A DNA stretch of 64,000 bases, from assembly GCF_947259345.1 (NCBI RefSeq), contig NZ_CAMYLS010000003.1, forward strand, positions 1 through 64,000, in the 5' to 3' direction. Under the pieces are notes generated by a model. That model searched no databases, was not told the DNA's origin, and saw only the letters and a list, made by a program, of their open reading frames with translations. The translations under genes and the position numbers were made by a program. Positions 35,900 through 44,027 of the stretch are shown here, piece by piece. The DNA is from an uncultured Maricaulis sp. GTDB lineage: Bacteria > Pseudomonadota > Alphaproteobacteria > Caulobacterales > Maricaulaceae. Every line of letters starts with the position of its first letter. Position 1 is the first letter of the stretch.

Positions 35900-36762
35900 T
35901 GCCCATGGCAAGAACGCTCACCGCCGCCGGTCTGCAGGCCGCCTTCGGCACGGATATGGATGCCAATATCGCCACGGTCAGTGCGCTGATCCGTGAGGCC
36001 GCCGGCCAGGGCGCCCAGGTCATCCTGCCGCCGGAACTTTTTCAGGGCCCCTATTTCTGCAAGGTCCAGGACGAGGCCTTCTTCGCCACGGCGTACCCGG
36101 CGCTGGAGCATCCCTGCGTGACGGCATTGCAGCCGCTGGCGGCCGAGCTGGGCGTGGTGATCCCGGTCTCGATCTATGAGCGCGACGGGCCGCACTACTA
36201 TAATTCGCTGGTGATGCTGGATGCCGACGGGTCGGCGCTGGGCGTCTATCGCAAGAGCCATATTCCCGACGGGCCGGGCTATATGGAGAAATTCTACTTC
36301 CGGCCGGGCAATACCGGGTTCAAGGTCTGGGACACGAAATTCGGCCGGATCGGCGTCGGGATTTGCTGGGATCAATGGTTCCCGGAAGCGGCCCGGGCGA
36401 TGACCCTGATGGGCGCCGAAGTCCTGCTTTATCCGACCGCCATCGGCTCGGAGCCGCATGATGACAGTCTCGATACGGCAGAGCGCTGGCAGCGCGCCAT
36501 GCAGGGCCATGCCGTGTCGAATGTGATCCCGGTGGTCGCGGCCAACCGGATTGGCGATGAGGAGGGGCAGGTCTTCTACGGCTCATCCTTCGTCACCAGT
36601 CATACCGGCGAGAAGGTCTCCGAGCTCGGGCGCTCAGACGCCGGCATCGTCTCTGGCACGTTCGATCTGGATTTCCTGCAGCGGCATCGCGCTGCCTGGG
36701 GCTTCTTCCGTGATCGTCGTCCGGACCTCTACGAGCCCTATTTCTCGACGCGCTCGTCCTGA
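35899..36762 (+). CDS. aguB: N-carbamoylputrescine amidase
   Basis: A 287-residue nitrilase-superfamily enzyme that releases putrescine from N-carbamoylputrescine. The catalytic Glu46 (PPELFQG), Lys119 (YRKSHIPDG) and Cys156 (GICWDQWFPE) are all present. ATG at 35899 overlaps the previous stop; an ATG two codons later is possible. The last 25 bases overlap the end of the small convergent membrane protein gene. Confidence 0.93.
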   Translation: MPMARTLTAAGLQAAFGTDMDANIATVSALIREAAGQGAQVILPPELFQGPYFCKVQDEAFFATAYPALEHPCVTALQPLAAELGVVIPVSIYERDGPHYYNSLVMLDADGSALGVYRKSHIPDGPGYMEKFYFRPGNTGFKVWDTKFGRIGVGICWDQWFPEAARAMTLMGAEVLLYPTAIGSEPHDDSLDTAERWQRAMQGHAVSNVIPVVAANRIGDEEGQVFYGSSFVTSHTGEKVSELGRSDAGIVSGTFDLDFLQRHRAAWGFFRDRRPDLYEPYFSTRSS

Positions 36763-36959
36763 TTGCCCGGGTCGCGCCCGGCAGCGCGGCGACGTCCGGT
36801 CGGCAAGAGCATGACGATCACAAAAGCGACGGCAATGGCCGGCCATCCAAAAGCGATGGCCTGGTCTGTCTGACCCTGGGTCAGGCTGAAAGCGGATGCC
36901 GTCAATCCGCCGGCGGATACGGTCGCTGCGGTGAGCAGCATGGCAAGGCTGTAGCCCAT
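36738..36959 (-). CDS. Small two-segment membrane protein
   Basis: A 73-residue protein with two hydrophobic segments (about residues 4-24 and 36-56) and a charged Arg/Asp tail. ATG at 36959 is favoured by GGAGG five bases upstream; a start five codons earlier has no such site. Its 3' end overlaps aguB. Function unknown. Confidence 0.55.
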   Translation of the reverse strand: MGYSLAMLLTAATVSAGGLTASAFSLTQGQTDQAIAFGWPAIAVAFVIVMLLPTGRRRAAGRDPGNQDERVEK

Positions 36960-37182
36960 GCATTCCTCCATCACCCCCGCATGGTCGTTATCATCGACCC
37001 CTCTATGGCCTGAGCATGGCAGAATTGGGCTAACACTTGGTTTCCGTCCTCGCGCTCGTCAGCGGGCCGGGCCGGTGCGGGCCGGTCGGGATGACAGCGG
37101 GGTGGACTCCCACGCTTCGAATCCCGCTCGCGAAAAGAACTTTGTGTTGTAAAGTAAGCGGCATCAATCGAAGGAGAACGAC

Positions 37183-37776
37183 ATGCCTGCCACTTACATC
37201 CAATCCCGTACCCGGTCTGCCCCCAATTCCAAGCCCGCATTCGCCGTCCGTATCGGCGCTGTCGGTTTGGCGGTGGCCCTCAGCCTGGCCGCTCCGGCTC
37301 TGGCGCAGGAAGCGCCGCCGACACAAACGCCGGGAGACGCCCTGGCCAGCATGATCGGCAGCTGGGAGGGCACGGGCTGGTCCATGATGCCCGATGGTAG
37401 CCGCGAGACCTTCGACATTTTCGAGCGTGTCGAAAGTGTCGGGGCCGGCAATGCGGTGATGATCCGCGGTATGGGCTATGCCCCGGCCGGGGCCGGCCGC
37501 GACGGGCGACTGGTCCATGATGCCGGTGGTGTCGTGAGCCTGGAGGCCAGCGGCTATGAGATGTTCGCGGCCACGGCGCGCGGCGGTCCCGAGGCTTATG
37601 AGATGACCATTACCGAGACCGGCTATGTCTGGGAGATTCCGCTGGGTGCCCAGGGGCGCATGGTGTTCACGGCCGTGATCGATGACCAGACCTGGACCGA
37701 GACGGGCGAGTACTGCCCGCCTCAAGGCGACTGTTTTCCCAGCCTGTCGATGACGCTGACCCGGCTCGCCGACTAA
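37183..37776 (+). CDS. Exported protein with lipocalin-like SWEGxG motif
   Basis: A 197-residue protein with a long signal peptide ending AAPALAQ near residue 41, preceded by AAGGAG. The mature part starts with MIGSWEGTGW and continues in beta-strand-like segments (FERVESVGAGNAVMIRGMG, WEIPLGAQGRMVFTAVI), suggesting a beta-barrel fold like lipocalins or DUF1579 proteins. Two cysteines (EYCPPQGDCF) near the end may form a disulfide. Exact function unknown. Confidence 0.7.
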   Translation: MPATYIQSRTRSAPNSKPAFAVRIGAVGLAVALSLAAPALAQEAPPTQTPGDALASMIGSWEGTGWSMMPDGSRETFDIFERVESVGAGNAVMIRGMGYAPAGAGRDGRLVHDAGGVVSLEASGYEMFAATARGGPEAYEMTITETGYVWEIPLGAQGRMVFTAVIDDQTWTETGEYCPPQGDCFPSLSMTLTRLAD

Positions 37777-37779
37777 GCG

Positions 37780-38427
37780 TCAGACGTGCGCGTTGACCAG
37801 GGCGCCCAGTATGCCGTCGATGATGAATTGGGCGGCGAGGGCGGCAAGGATGACGCCGAGGATCCGGGTGATCATGGCGGCCATGGAGTCGCCGATCACC
37901 CGCATCACCGGGCCGATGGCCAGGAAGGTGATCAGGCAGATGACCAGGATCACACCGGCCGAGCCCAGCACGACGCCCTTTTCCATCCAGCCGCCGGCGT
38001 CGGACATGTAAAGCATGACCGTGGCAATGGCGCCGGGACCGGCCAGCATCGGGATGGCCATCGGGAAGACCGAGATATCGTCCCAGCGTTCCGGATGCTC
38101 GTCATGCTCCTCGATAATGCCTTCGGCCCGCTCTTCGCGGCGCTCGGTACGCTTTTCGAAAATCATTTCCAGCGCCATCAGGAAGAGCAGGACGCCGCCG
38201 GCAATGCGGAAGGCGTCGAGGCTGATATGCATGGCCTCGAGCAGCCAGCCGCCCGCCAGCGCGAAGCCCAGCAGGACGCCGGACGCAATCACCACGGACT
38301 TGATCGCCATGGCCCGCTTGTGCGCTTTCGGCGCGCCATTGGTCAGCGACGCGAAAATCGGCGCGACGCCGGGCGGGTCGATGGCCACGAAAAACGTGAC
38401 GAGGGCGGAGGTGAAAATCTCGAGCAT
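37780..38427 (-). CDS. MarC-family inner-membrane protein
   Basis: A 215-residue, six-segment membrane protein of the MarC/UPF0056 family: TFFVAIDPPGVAPIFASL near the N-terminus, AFRIAGGVLLFLMALEMIF, and AIPMLAGPGAIATVMLY. An acidic cytoplasmic loop (about residues 92-112, EKRTERREERAEGIIEEHDE) lies between halves. The physiological role of the family is unsettled. ATG at 38427 gives the family length; the upstream extension has no membrane-protein character. It diverges from the OppA-like gene. Confidence 0.87.
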   Translation of the reverse strand: MLEIFTSALVTFFVAIDPPGVAPIFASLTNGAPKAHKRAMAIKSVVIASGVLLGFALAGGWLLEAMHISLDAFRIAGGVLLFLMALEMIFEKRTERREERAEGIIEEHDEHPERWDDISVFPMAIPMLAGPGAIATVMLYMSDAGGWMEKGVVLGSAGVILVICLITFLAIGPVMRVIGDSMAAMITRILGVILAALAAQFIIDGILGALVNAHV

Positions 38428-38602
38428 TGCGACAGTCCTGTTTGCATGGCCCGCATAACTGGGACAGGCGGCGAGGTCACGGTTTTTCTTGCGCATGGCC
38501 AGGCAGGATAGGTATGCAATTAAGCAAACCGGTCCGCCCGACGCGAATTCCCTTGCTGCGACACGGGGCGCGGTCCACGCTCGCGCAAACAGGGAAAAAC
38601 TC

Positions 38603-40216
38603 ATGATCAGACTTGCCGGACTGTCGCGTCTGACCACGCTGGTGTGCATGCTCGGCCTCGCAGCCGGGCTGGCCGCCTGCGGCGAAGCCCTCGATGAGGG
38701 CAGGGTGCTGCACCGGGGCAACCGGCTTGAGCCGGGCAGCCTGGATCCGGCCATCGCCGTGATCATGGACGAGCGCACCATCGTCTCGGACATGTTTGTC
38801 GGCCTGTATGAGGCGGGCCCGGACGGTATGCCGGTCGAAGGTCTGGCCAGCCATGTCGAAATCTCGGCTGACGGGCTGGTCTGGACCTTCACCCTGCGCC
38901 CCGCCCTGTGGTCGGACGGTCTGCCCATCACGGCGGATGATGTTGTCTTCGGCCTGCGCCGCACGCTCGATCCGGCGACCGGCAACCAGTATGCCGCGCC
39001 GCTCTTCCCGATCGCCAATGCCGAGGCGATCTATGCCGGCGAGATGGCGACCTCCGAGCTCGGCGCCGTGGCAATCGATGATGCGACGGTCGAGATCTCG
39101 CTGGAATATCCGGCGCCCTATCTGCCCTCCATCCTGATGTATTGGGGCCAGCCCATGCCGCGCCATGTCATCGCCGAGCATGGCAATGCCTGGGTCCGCG
39201 CCGAGAATATCGTCACCAGCGGTCCCTTTACCCTGGAGAGCTGGCGTACCGGCAATTACATCCATCTCAGTGCCAGCGAGACCTACTACGCCGCCGACCG
39301 GGTCTGCCTGGATGATGTCTATTTCTACCCCACGATCGACACCGCCGCGGCCGAGCGGCGGGTGCGCGGCGGCGAGCTCGATCTCAATGTCGAATTCTCG
39401 GCCGCCAATACCGATTTCCTGCGCGAGCGGGCACCCGAAATCGTCCAGACTGTGCCCGGCCTCTATAGTCGCGGCATCGACTTCAACACCCAGTCGCCGC
39501 CCTTCGACGATGTCCGCGTGCGACGCGCGCTCTCCATGGCGATTGATCGTCGCTTTATCGCCAATGACATTCTCGGCGGCGATGATGTCCCGGCCTGGCG
39601 CGAAGTGCCCGAGGGCATTCCCGGTCGGGCCGAGCAGGTCGGTCTGGACTATGCCGATACCGATATGGAGACCCGCCGCGCCGAGGCCCGTGCCTTGCTC
39701 GAGGCAGCCGGTTTCGGGCCGGATAACCCCTTCCGCTTCACCCTCTACTATCAGCCCGCTGCCGGTTGGCCGCGTATCGCGCCGGTCGTGCAGCAGGACT
39801 GGCGCCTGATCGCCCCCTGGGTCGAGGCCGACGTGTCCTCGCGCGACAGTCAGATCCATTACGCCGCCATGCGGGTCGGCGACTACCAGGCGGGAACGAC
39901 GGCCTGGGTACCCGACTTCCTCGACCCCTATGGCATCCTCCTGCAATGGGAGAGCCGGGCCGGGGAGATCAATTATACCGGCTGGGATGACCCGGCCTAT
40001 GACGCGCTCACCGAGCAAGCCCTGCACACGGTCGATCCGGCGCGGCGGGCAGCCCTCTTCGGCGAAGCCGAACAGCTCATGCTCGACGCGCACCCCACCA
40101 CGCCGATTTTCTTTGAGGCGACCCGCCGTCTCGTCTCGCCGCGTGTCACCGGCTGGGTGACCAATCCGGCCGGCATCAATCAGAGCCGCTGGCTGTGTGT
40201 GGTGGAGGCGGAGTAG
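38603..40216 (+). CDS. OppA-like oligopeptide-binding lipoprotein
   Basis: A 537-residue family-5 solute-binding protein. The lipobox is LAAGLAACGE with Cys26, and the body has LEPGSLDPAIA, WTFTLRPALWSDGLPITADD, GPFTLESW, and RRALSMAIDRRFI, all typical of OppA/MppA. It should capture peptides (possibly murein peptides) at the inner membrane for an ABC transporter, but no permease or ATPase genes flank it. The 3' end overlaps the convergent gene by 37 bases. Confidence 0.88.
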   Translation: MIRLAGLSRLTTLVCMLGLAAGLAACGEALDEGRVLHRGNRLEPGSLDPAIAVIMDERTIVSDMFVGLYEAGPDGMPVEGLASHVEISADGLVWTFTLRPALWSDGLPITADDVVFGLRRTLDPATGNQYAAPLFPIANAEAIYAGEMATSELGAVAIDDATVEISLEYPAPYLPSILMYWGQPMPRHVIAEHGNAWVRAENIVTSGPFTLESWRTGNYIHLSASETYYAADRVCLDDVYFYPTIDTAAAERRVRGGELDLNVEFSAANTDFLRERAPEIVQTVPGLYSRGIDFNTQSPPFDDVRVRRALSMAIDRRFIANDILGGDDVPAWREVPEGIPGRAEQVGLDYADTDMETRRAEARALLEAAGFGPDNPFRFTLYYQPAAGWPRIAPVVQQDWRLIAPWVEADVSSRDSQIHYAAMRVGDYQAGTTAWVPDFLDPYGILLQWESRAGEINYTGWDDPAYDALTEQALHTVDPARRAALFGEAEQLMLDAHPTTPIFFEATRRLVSPRVTGWVTNPAGINQSRWLCVVEAE

Positions 40217-40698
40217 GGGGAGTCATGCCAGCCGGGGGTGATCGTCTCGCCCTCACGCCGGCCCTCGACCAGCTCCCAGCTTGTCTCCCAGCGCGGTTCG
40301 GGCACTGGGACGCCGGCCTGTCGGGCGCGGCGGATGCGTTCGGCGTCCTTTTCGACCTGAAGGTCGAACTCGACCTCCTCGACGCTGGCGCCGACGGCCT
40401 TGTACCACTCCATCTTCGCGTCGCGCCGGGCGATCCGGGTCTCGGCGGTCAGGCGTATCTCTTCGCGGGCCAGCGCCACTTCGGCCCGGGCCTGGGCGAT
40501 GAAACCCCTGGCCAGCTCCAGCAGTCTTTCCGCTGCCCGGTCATCACCTGTATTGAGCGCCAGCGCGGCGGCGCCCAGGCAATGACGTCCCGTCATCCGC
40601 CCGTCAGGGGCCTCCCTATCCGGCCGTGCCTGGAATATCGCCGCGCGACGGTGAGAGCCGAGGCTTCGGCGATGGCGGACGGGGAGGCGACGTGACAT
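40180..40698 (-). CDS. Charged helical protein of unknown function
   Basis: About 172 residues with a strongly basic N-terminus (MSRRLPVRHRRSLGSHRR) and a long Ala/Arg/Glu-rich segment (about residues 55-130) likely to be helical or coiled coil. ATG at 40698 has AAAGGA six bases upstream. The 37-base overlap with the OppA-like gene means either it is a true convergent overlap or the gene is weaker than it looks. No family recognised. Confidence 0.45.
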   Translation of the reverse strand: MSRRLPVRHRRSLGSHRRAAIFQARPDREAPDGRMTGRHCLGAAALALNTGDDRAAERLLELARGFIAQARAEVALAREEIRLTAETRIARRDAKMEWYKAVGASVEEVEFDLQVEKDAERIRRARQAGVPVPEPRWETSWELVEGRREGETITPGWHDSPYSASTTHSQRL

Positions 40699-40782
40699 GG
40701 GCTTTCCTTTCTTGATCGGAGTGAGTGGTGAAACCGGGCAGATTTGCCCGCGCCACGGTGTTGCCACCTGGCGATATGAGGC

Positions 40783-41012
40783 GTGCGGGGTCCCGGCCGA
40801 TGCCGGTTTGGCAATCTGTCTTGTGTGATCGGGCACCCCGCACACGGAGATTTACTCAGGGCCGTTACCGGCCCCGTCTCGAAACCGACAGGAACAAACG
40901 GTCGAGCTTTGTGCCGCCGTCCTGCCGATGGCCACGCCGGGTTGGTCTGGCGGTGATTCCAGGCAACCGGACGAGCTCCGTCCTCCCAACGCCCCCGGAT
41001 CACCAATCCGGG
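40783..41012. other. Cluster of perfect hairpins, possible structured RNA
   Basis: Four hairpins in 230 bp: GTGCGGGG/CCCCGCAC (40783-40790 with 40836-40843, extended by CCCG/CGGG); GGGCCG-TTAC-CGGCCC (40859-40874), which reads as a GUAA tetraloop on the minus strand; GGACG/CGTCC (40969-40983); CCCGGAT/ATCCGGG (40994-41012). They lie upstream of the minus-strand gene at 40180-40698 and could be its leader or a small RNA. High GC raises the chance of random stems. Confidence 0.3.
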
Positions 41013-41092
41013 CCTCGAGTGACGCGGGACAGGGGGATTATGGGCTAGGTGTGATGGGGGGCGGATAAGTTTTGTGGATTTTCCGCTTCAAA

Positions 41093-41202
41093 CACCGTCA
41101 TCCCGGCGAAAGCCGGGACCCAGCGTGCGACGCAAGCTATTGCCATGTTTGGCGAAATCGAGCTTGCGAGACTGGGTCCTGACTTTCGTCAGGATGACGG
41201 TG
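41093..41202. repeat. 110-bp element with 11-bp inverted ends
   Basis: Begins CACCGTCATCC and ends GGATGACGGTG, with inner inverted blocks CGGGACCCAG and CTGGGTCCTG. It looks like a third type of small palindromic element; only one copy is seen in this window. Confidence 0.6.
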
Positions 41203-41287
41203 TGGGTGGTGAGGTGTGGGGGATAACCTGCCTCTCCCCGTTCGGGGAGAAGCACCACGTCGGCCTTGCCTCGCCAAACTCACACCC

Positions 41288-41387
41288 CATTTTTCCCGGG
41301 CGAAGACCCGGGACCCACGGAGCGAGCCTTCAGGCGCTGAGTCTCCCGTCGGTCCCGGATCGTGCTGACGCACGTCCGGGAAAAATG
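41288..41387. repeat. Dispersed repeat with 12-bp inverted ends, copy 2
   Basis: CATTTTTCCCGG...CCGGGAAAAATG, same ends as 7906-8027 but 22 bases shorter in the middle. Shared inner blocks include GGTCCCGGATCG. Confidence 0.75.
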
Positions 41388-41485
41388 GAGTGGGGTATTG
41401 GAAGGAAGGCGCCTCCCGGCGCGTACCACTCCCTCAATCCTTTGCCGAGAGGGCGCCGGCGGTGCGCTTCAATACCTGCACCAAG

Positions 41486-41620
41486 CTTGTCATCCCGGAC
41501 GCAGGCCCGGCCTCGAGCCGGGCGGAGATCCGGGACCTATTGTCGCGAAGGCTTGCCGCACCGGGCGTGTGGGTCCCGGGTCTGCGGCCCGCTTTCGCGG
41601 GCCATTCGCCCGGGATGACA
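41486..41620. repeat. 135-bp dispersed repeat, copy 2
   Basis: Same length, orientation and inner blocks as 243-377. Bounded by CTTGTCATCCCGG and CCCGGGATGACA. Confidence 0.75.
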
Positions 41621-41641
41621 ACAGGAAACTCGTGCGAGCAC

Positions 41642-41680
41642 AAAAAAAAGCCCCGGCGTCACCGCCAGGGCTTTTTCTTT
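41642..41680. terminator. Bidirectional intrinsic terminator
   Basis: A run of A, then GCCCCGGCG-TCAC-CGCCAGGGC, then CTTTTTCTTT. The A-run supplies the T-tail on the minus strand, so it ends the deoxyhypusine-synthase-like transcript. Confidence 0.85.
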
Positions 41681-41697
41681 GACGCAGAACCAAGCGC

Positions 41698-42744
41698 TTA
41701 ATCTTGGAACATGTCCCCATACCGATGCCGGGGACGCTTTTCCCAATCTCTCCGGTGATAGACGTCCGACGCAATCACCGGCGCCACCGTGCTCGCTTCG
41801 GCGAAGACCATCTGTTCCAGGGCCACGTCGACCTTGCCCCAGGAGCAGGCTTCCTTGAGGGTGGAGGAGGAGCAGGCGCCGTCGCGGACGTCGGCGACTG
41901 TGATCTGGACGGCATAGGCGTGCATCGGGACTTCAACGCCGAGGATTTCGGCGCAGACGACCGTGTCCTGGGCGAAGTTTTTCGGCACGCCGCCACCGAC
42001 CATGAAGAGGCCCGTCTTGCCGGCCTTGATCTTGATGTCGGTGAGCTCGCGGAAATCGGCGACGCTGTCGATCGAGAGATAGGGCTTGTTGGCCTTCATC
42101 CGCTCGACCTGGTGCTTGACGAGACCGAAGCCGGCGGAACAGTCGGAAAAGGCCGGGCAGAAGATCGGCACGCCCTGCTCATAGCATTCCTGTACCAGCG
42201 AGCCTTCCTTCTTGGCATTGCCGTCGGCCAGCCATTTGCCCATTGCCTTGATATAGGAGCGCGAGGAGCGCGGACCGGGTTCCAGGAGATCGGCGATTTC
42301 CAGCGTGGCGGCGTCGCAGGCCTGCAGCTCTTCCTCGTCGATATAGGTGTCGTAGATGCGGTCGATATAGAGATCGCGCAGCTCGCGGTCGTCGGGGATT
42401 TCGCGGGCCTGGTAATGCTTGAAGCCGAGGGCTTCAAAGAAGTCCATGTCGACGATGGAGGCGCCGGTCGAGACGATGGCGTCGACCATGTTGTTGCGCA
42501 CCATGTCACGCCAGACATGCATGCAACCCCCGGCGCTCGTGGAGCCGGCCAGGGTCAGGATGACCGAGCAGTCCGGATCGGCAACAGCCTGTTCCAGGAT
42601 GCGCGCGGCGCGCGCGGCATCGCGCGAGGTGAAGGACATCTTCTCCCAGGCGTCGATCATGGCACGGCCGTCAAAGGCGGTGATGTCGATATGTTCAACC
42701 GGGCTGGAAAGCAGCTCGGCCTTGCGGTTTGAGTTCTCGCTCAT
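41698..42744 (-). CDS. Deoxyhypusine-synthase-like protein (probable polyamine aminobutyltransferase)
   Basis: A 348-residue NAD-dependent enzyme of the deoxyhypusine synthase family: VILTLAGSTSAGGCMHVWRD, NNMVDAIVSTGASIVDMDF, VPIFCPAFSDCSAGFGLV, MVGGGVPKNFAQD and the active-site Lys304 in EACSWGKVD. Bacteria lack eIF5A, the eukaryotic substrate, and related enzymes make homospermidine; homospermidine or another polyamine is therefore the likely product. It follows the PLP decarboxylase by 43 bases on the same strand. The exact substrate is not shown by sequence. Confidence 0.85.
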   Translation of the reverse strand: MSENSNRKAELLSSPVEHIDITAFDGRAMIDAWEKMSFTSRDAARAARILEQAVADPDCSVILTLAGSTSAGGCMHVWRDMVRNNMVDAIVSTGASIVDMDFFEALGFKHYQAREIPDDRELRDLYIDRIYDTYIDEEELQACDAATLEIADLLEPGPRSSRSYIKAMGKWLADGNAKKEGSLVQECYEQGVPIFCPAFSDCSAGFGLVKHQVERMKANKPYLSIDSVADFRELTDIKIKAGKTGLFMVGGGVPKNFAQDTVVCAEILGVEVPMHAYAVQITVADVRDGACSSSTLKEACSWGKVDVALEQMVFAEASTVAPVIASDVYHRRDWEKRPRHRYGDMFQD

Positions 42745-42787
42745 GTGTAGCTCCTCGGGCCTCGCGCATCAGCCAGGCCGTAATTGG

Positions 42788-44026
42788 TCAGGCGCGGCGG
42801 CGCAGGCGCGGCCGACGACGGCGGGCGCGCGCGAAGTTGATGACCTTGGCCTCGTCGTCTTCGGCCAGGTCGGGTTGGGCTTCGAACATAGACGGCCACG
42901 GCATATCCTCAACCGCGACGCGTTCGATGGCGCCGAAACCGTTGAAGTCGGTGGCCAGGGCGGTGCCATAGGCGCCGAGCATGCCGATCTCGATGACATC
43001 GCCTTCGCGGATATCGGCCGGCAGTTCGAACGGGCCGGGAATGGCGTCCAGGCTGTCACAGGTCGGACCGAAAAAACGGAAGGAGGCGGTGTGCTCGCCG
43101 ATCTCCCCACGCGGGCGATGCAAGCGGACCGGGAAGGGCCATTTCGCGTGCGCCGCGTCGAACAGGCGGCCATAGGCGCCGTCATTGAGATAAAGGGCGT
43201 CGCCCTTGCGCAGCTCGACCCGAGTCAGGACGGACTCGGCTTCGGCCACCAGGGCCCGGCCCGGTTCACACCACAGATCGGCATTTTCGAGCACCATCAT
43301 CTCCTCGAAGGCGTCTTCGATGGCGGTGATGTAGTCGTCCATGTGCGGCGGGGTCATGCCCGGATAGATGGAGGGGAAGCCGCCGCCGACATCGACGATG
43401 TCGACGGTGACACCCGCCTGCACGATCAGGCGCGAGGCTTCCAGCATGGCCGAGCGATAGGCCGAGGGCTGCATGCACTGGCTGCCGACATGGAAGCTCA
43501 CACCCAGCTCTTCGGCATGGGCACGCACCTTGCGGATCCGCTCGGCGGCCTCATAGGCGGGCACACCGAATTTGCCGGCCAGCGAGAACATGGCTCCGTC
43601 ATTGGACACGGCCAGCCGCACGATCAGCGTGATGTCGCTGGCGTGATTGGTTTCCTCAAGGATCTTGGCCAGCTCGGCTTCGCAATCGAGCGCGAAGATC
43701 CGCACGCCGAATTCATAATAGGCGCGGCGAATGGATTCGCGGCTCTTCACCGGATGCAGGAAAGCCATGCGGCTGTCCGGGCAATGCTCGGCGACAAGCT
43801 GGATTTCCGGGATCGAGGCGACGTCGAAGAAGCGCGTGCCAGCCTTGTGCAACGCCTGGAGTATCCAGGGTGCCGGGTTGGCTTTGACGGCGTAGAGGAC
43901 TTCGCCCGGGAAATTGTCCTGGAACCAGCGTCCTGCTTCGGCAACGCGGTCCGGACGTACACAGACGACCGGACTTTCTACGTGCCGCGAACGGACCAGG
44001 TCCAGGGGAGTATGGTACGTGTGCAA
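42788..44026 (-). CDS. PLP-dependent ornithine/lysine-type decarboxylase (alanine-racemase fold)
   Basis: A 412-residue decarboxylase of the eukaryotic-ODC-like type. PLP lysine Lys48 in YAVKANP, VDVGGGFPSIY phosphate loop, WCEPGRALVAE, and the second-subunit cysteine Cys323 in GPTCDSLD are intact. It should make putrescine and/or cadaverine. The C-terminus ends in an unusual basic tail (RARRRRPRLRRRA). The apparent start is TTG at 44026, one base after the stop of a 42-codon upstream ORF, suggesting translational coupling. It is followed by the deoxyhypusine-synthase-like gene. Confidence 0.9.
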   Translation of the reverse strand: MHTYHTPLDLVRSRHVESPVVCVRPDRVAEAGRWFQDNFPGEVLYAVKANPAPWILQALHKAGTRFFDVASIPEIQLVAEHCPDSRMAFLHPVKSRESIRRAYYEFGVRIFALDCEAELAKILEETNHASDITLIVRLAVSNDGAMFSLAGKFGVPAYEAAERIRKVRAHAEELGVSFHVGSQCMQPSAYRSAMLEASRLIVQAGVTVDIVDVGGGFPSIYPGMTPPHMDDYITAIEDAFEEMMVLENADLWCEPGRALVAEAESVLTRVELRKGDALYLNDGAYGRLFDAAHAKWPFPVRLHRPRGEIGEHTASFRFFGPTCDSLDAIPGPFELPADIREGDVIEIGMLGAYGTALATDFNGFGAIERVAVEDMPWPSMFEAQPDLAEDDEAKVINFARARRRRPRLRRRA

Positions 44027-44027
44027 T

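Larger units (their letters stand above)
40699..41697. other. Long non-coding, repeat-rich gap
   Basis: No convincing gene is visible in this 1 kb. The left part (40699-41040) is a leader region with several perfect hairpins. The right part holds three different repeat elements (41093-41202, 41288-41387, 41486-41620), short palindromes near 41231 and 41440, and ends with a bidirectional terminator. Confidence 0.6.

Noticed and set aside
40859-40900. Possible T-arm-like GGTTTCGAGAC on the minus strand suggesting a tRNA or tmRNA
   Set aside because: No acceptor stem, anticodon arm or CCA end can be built around it.
41388-41485. Small plus-strand frames between repeats
   Set aside because: They run through the palindromic elements, lack ribosome sites and give Arg/Pro-rich nonsense.
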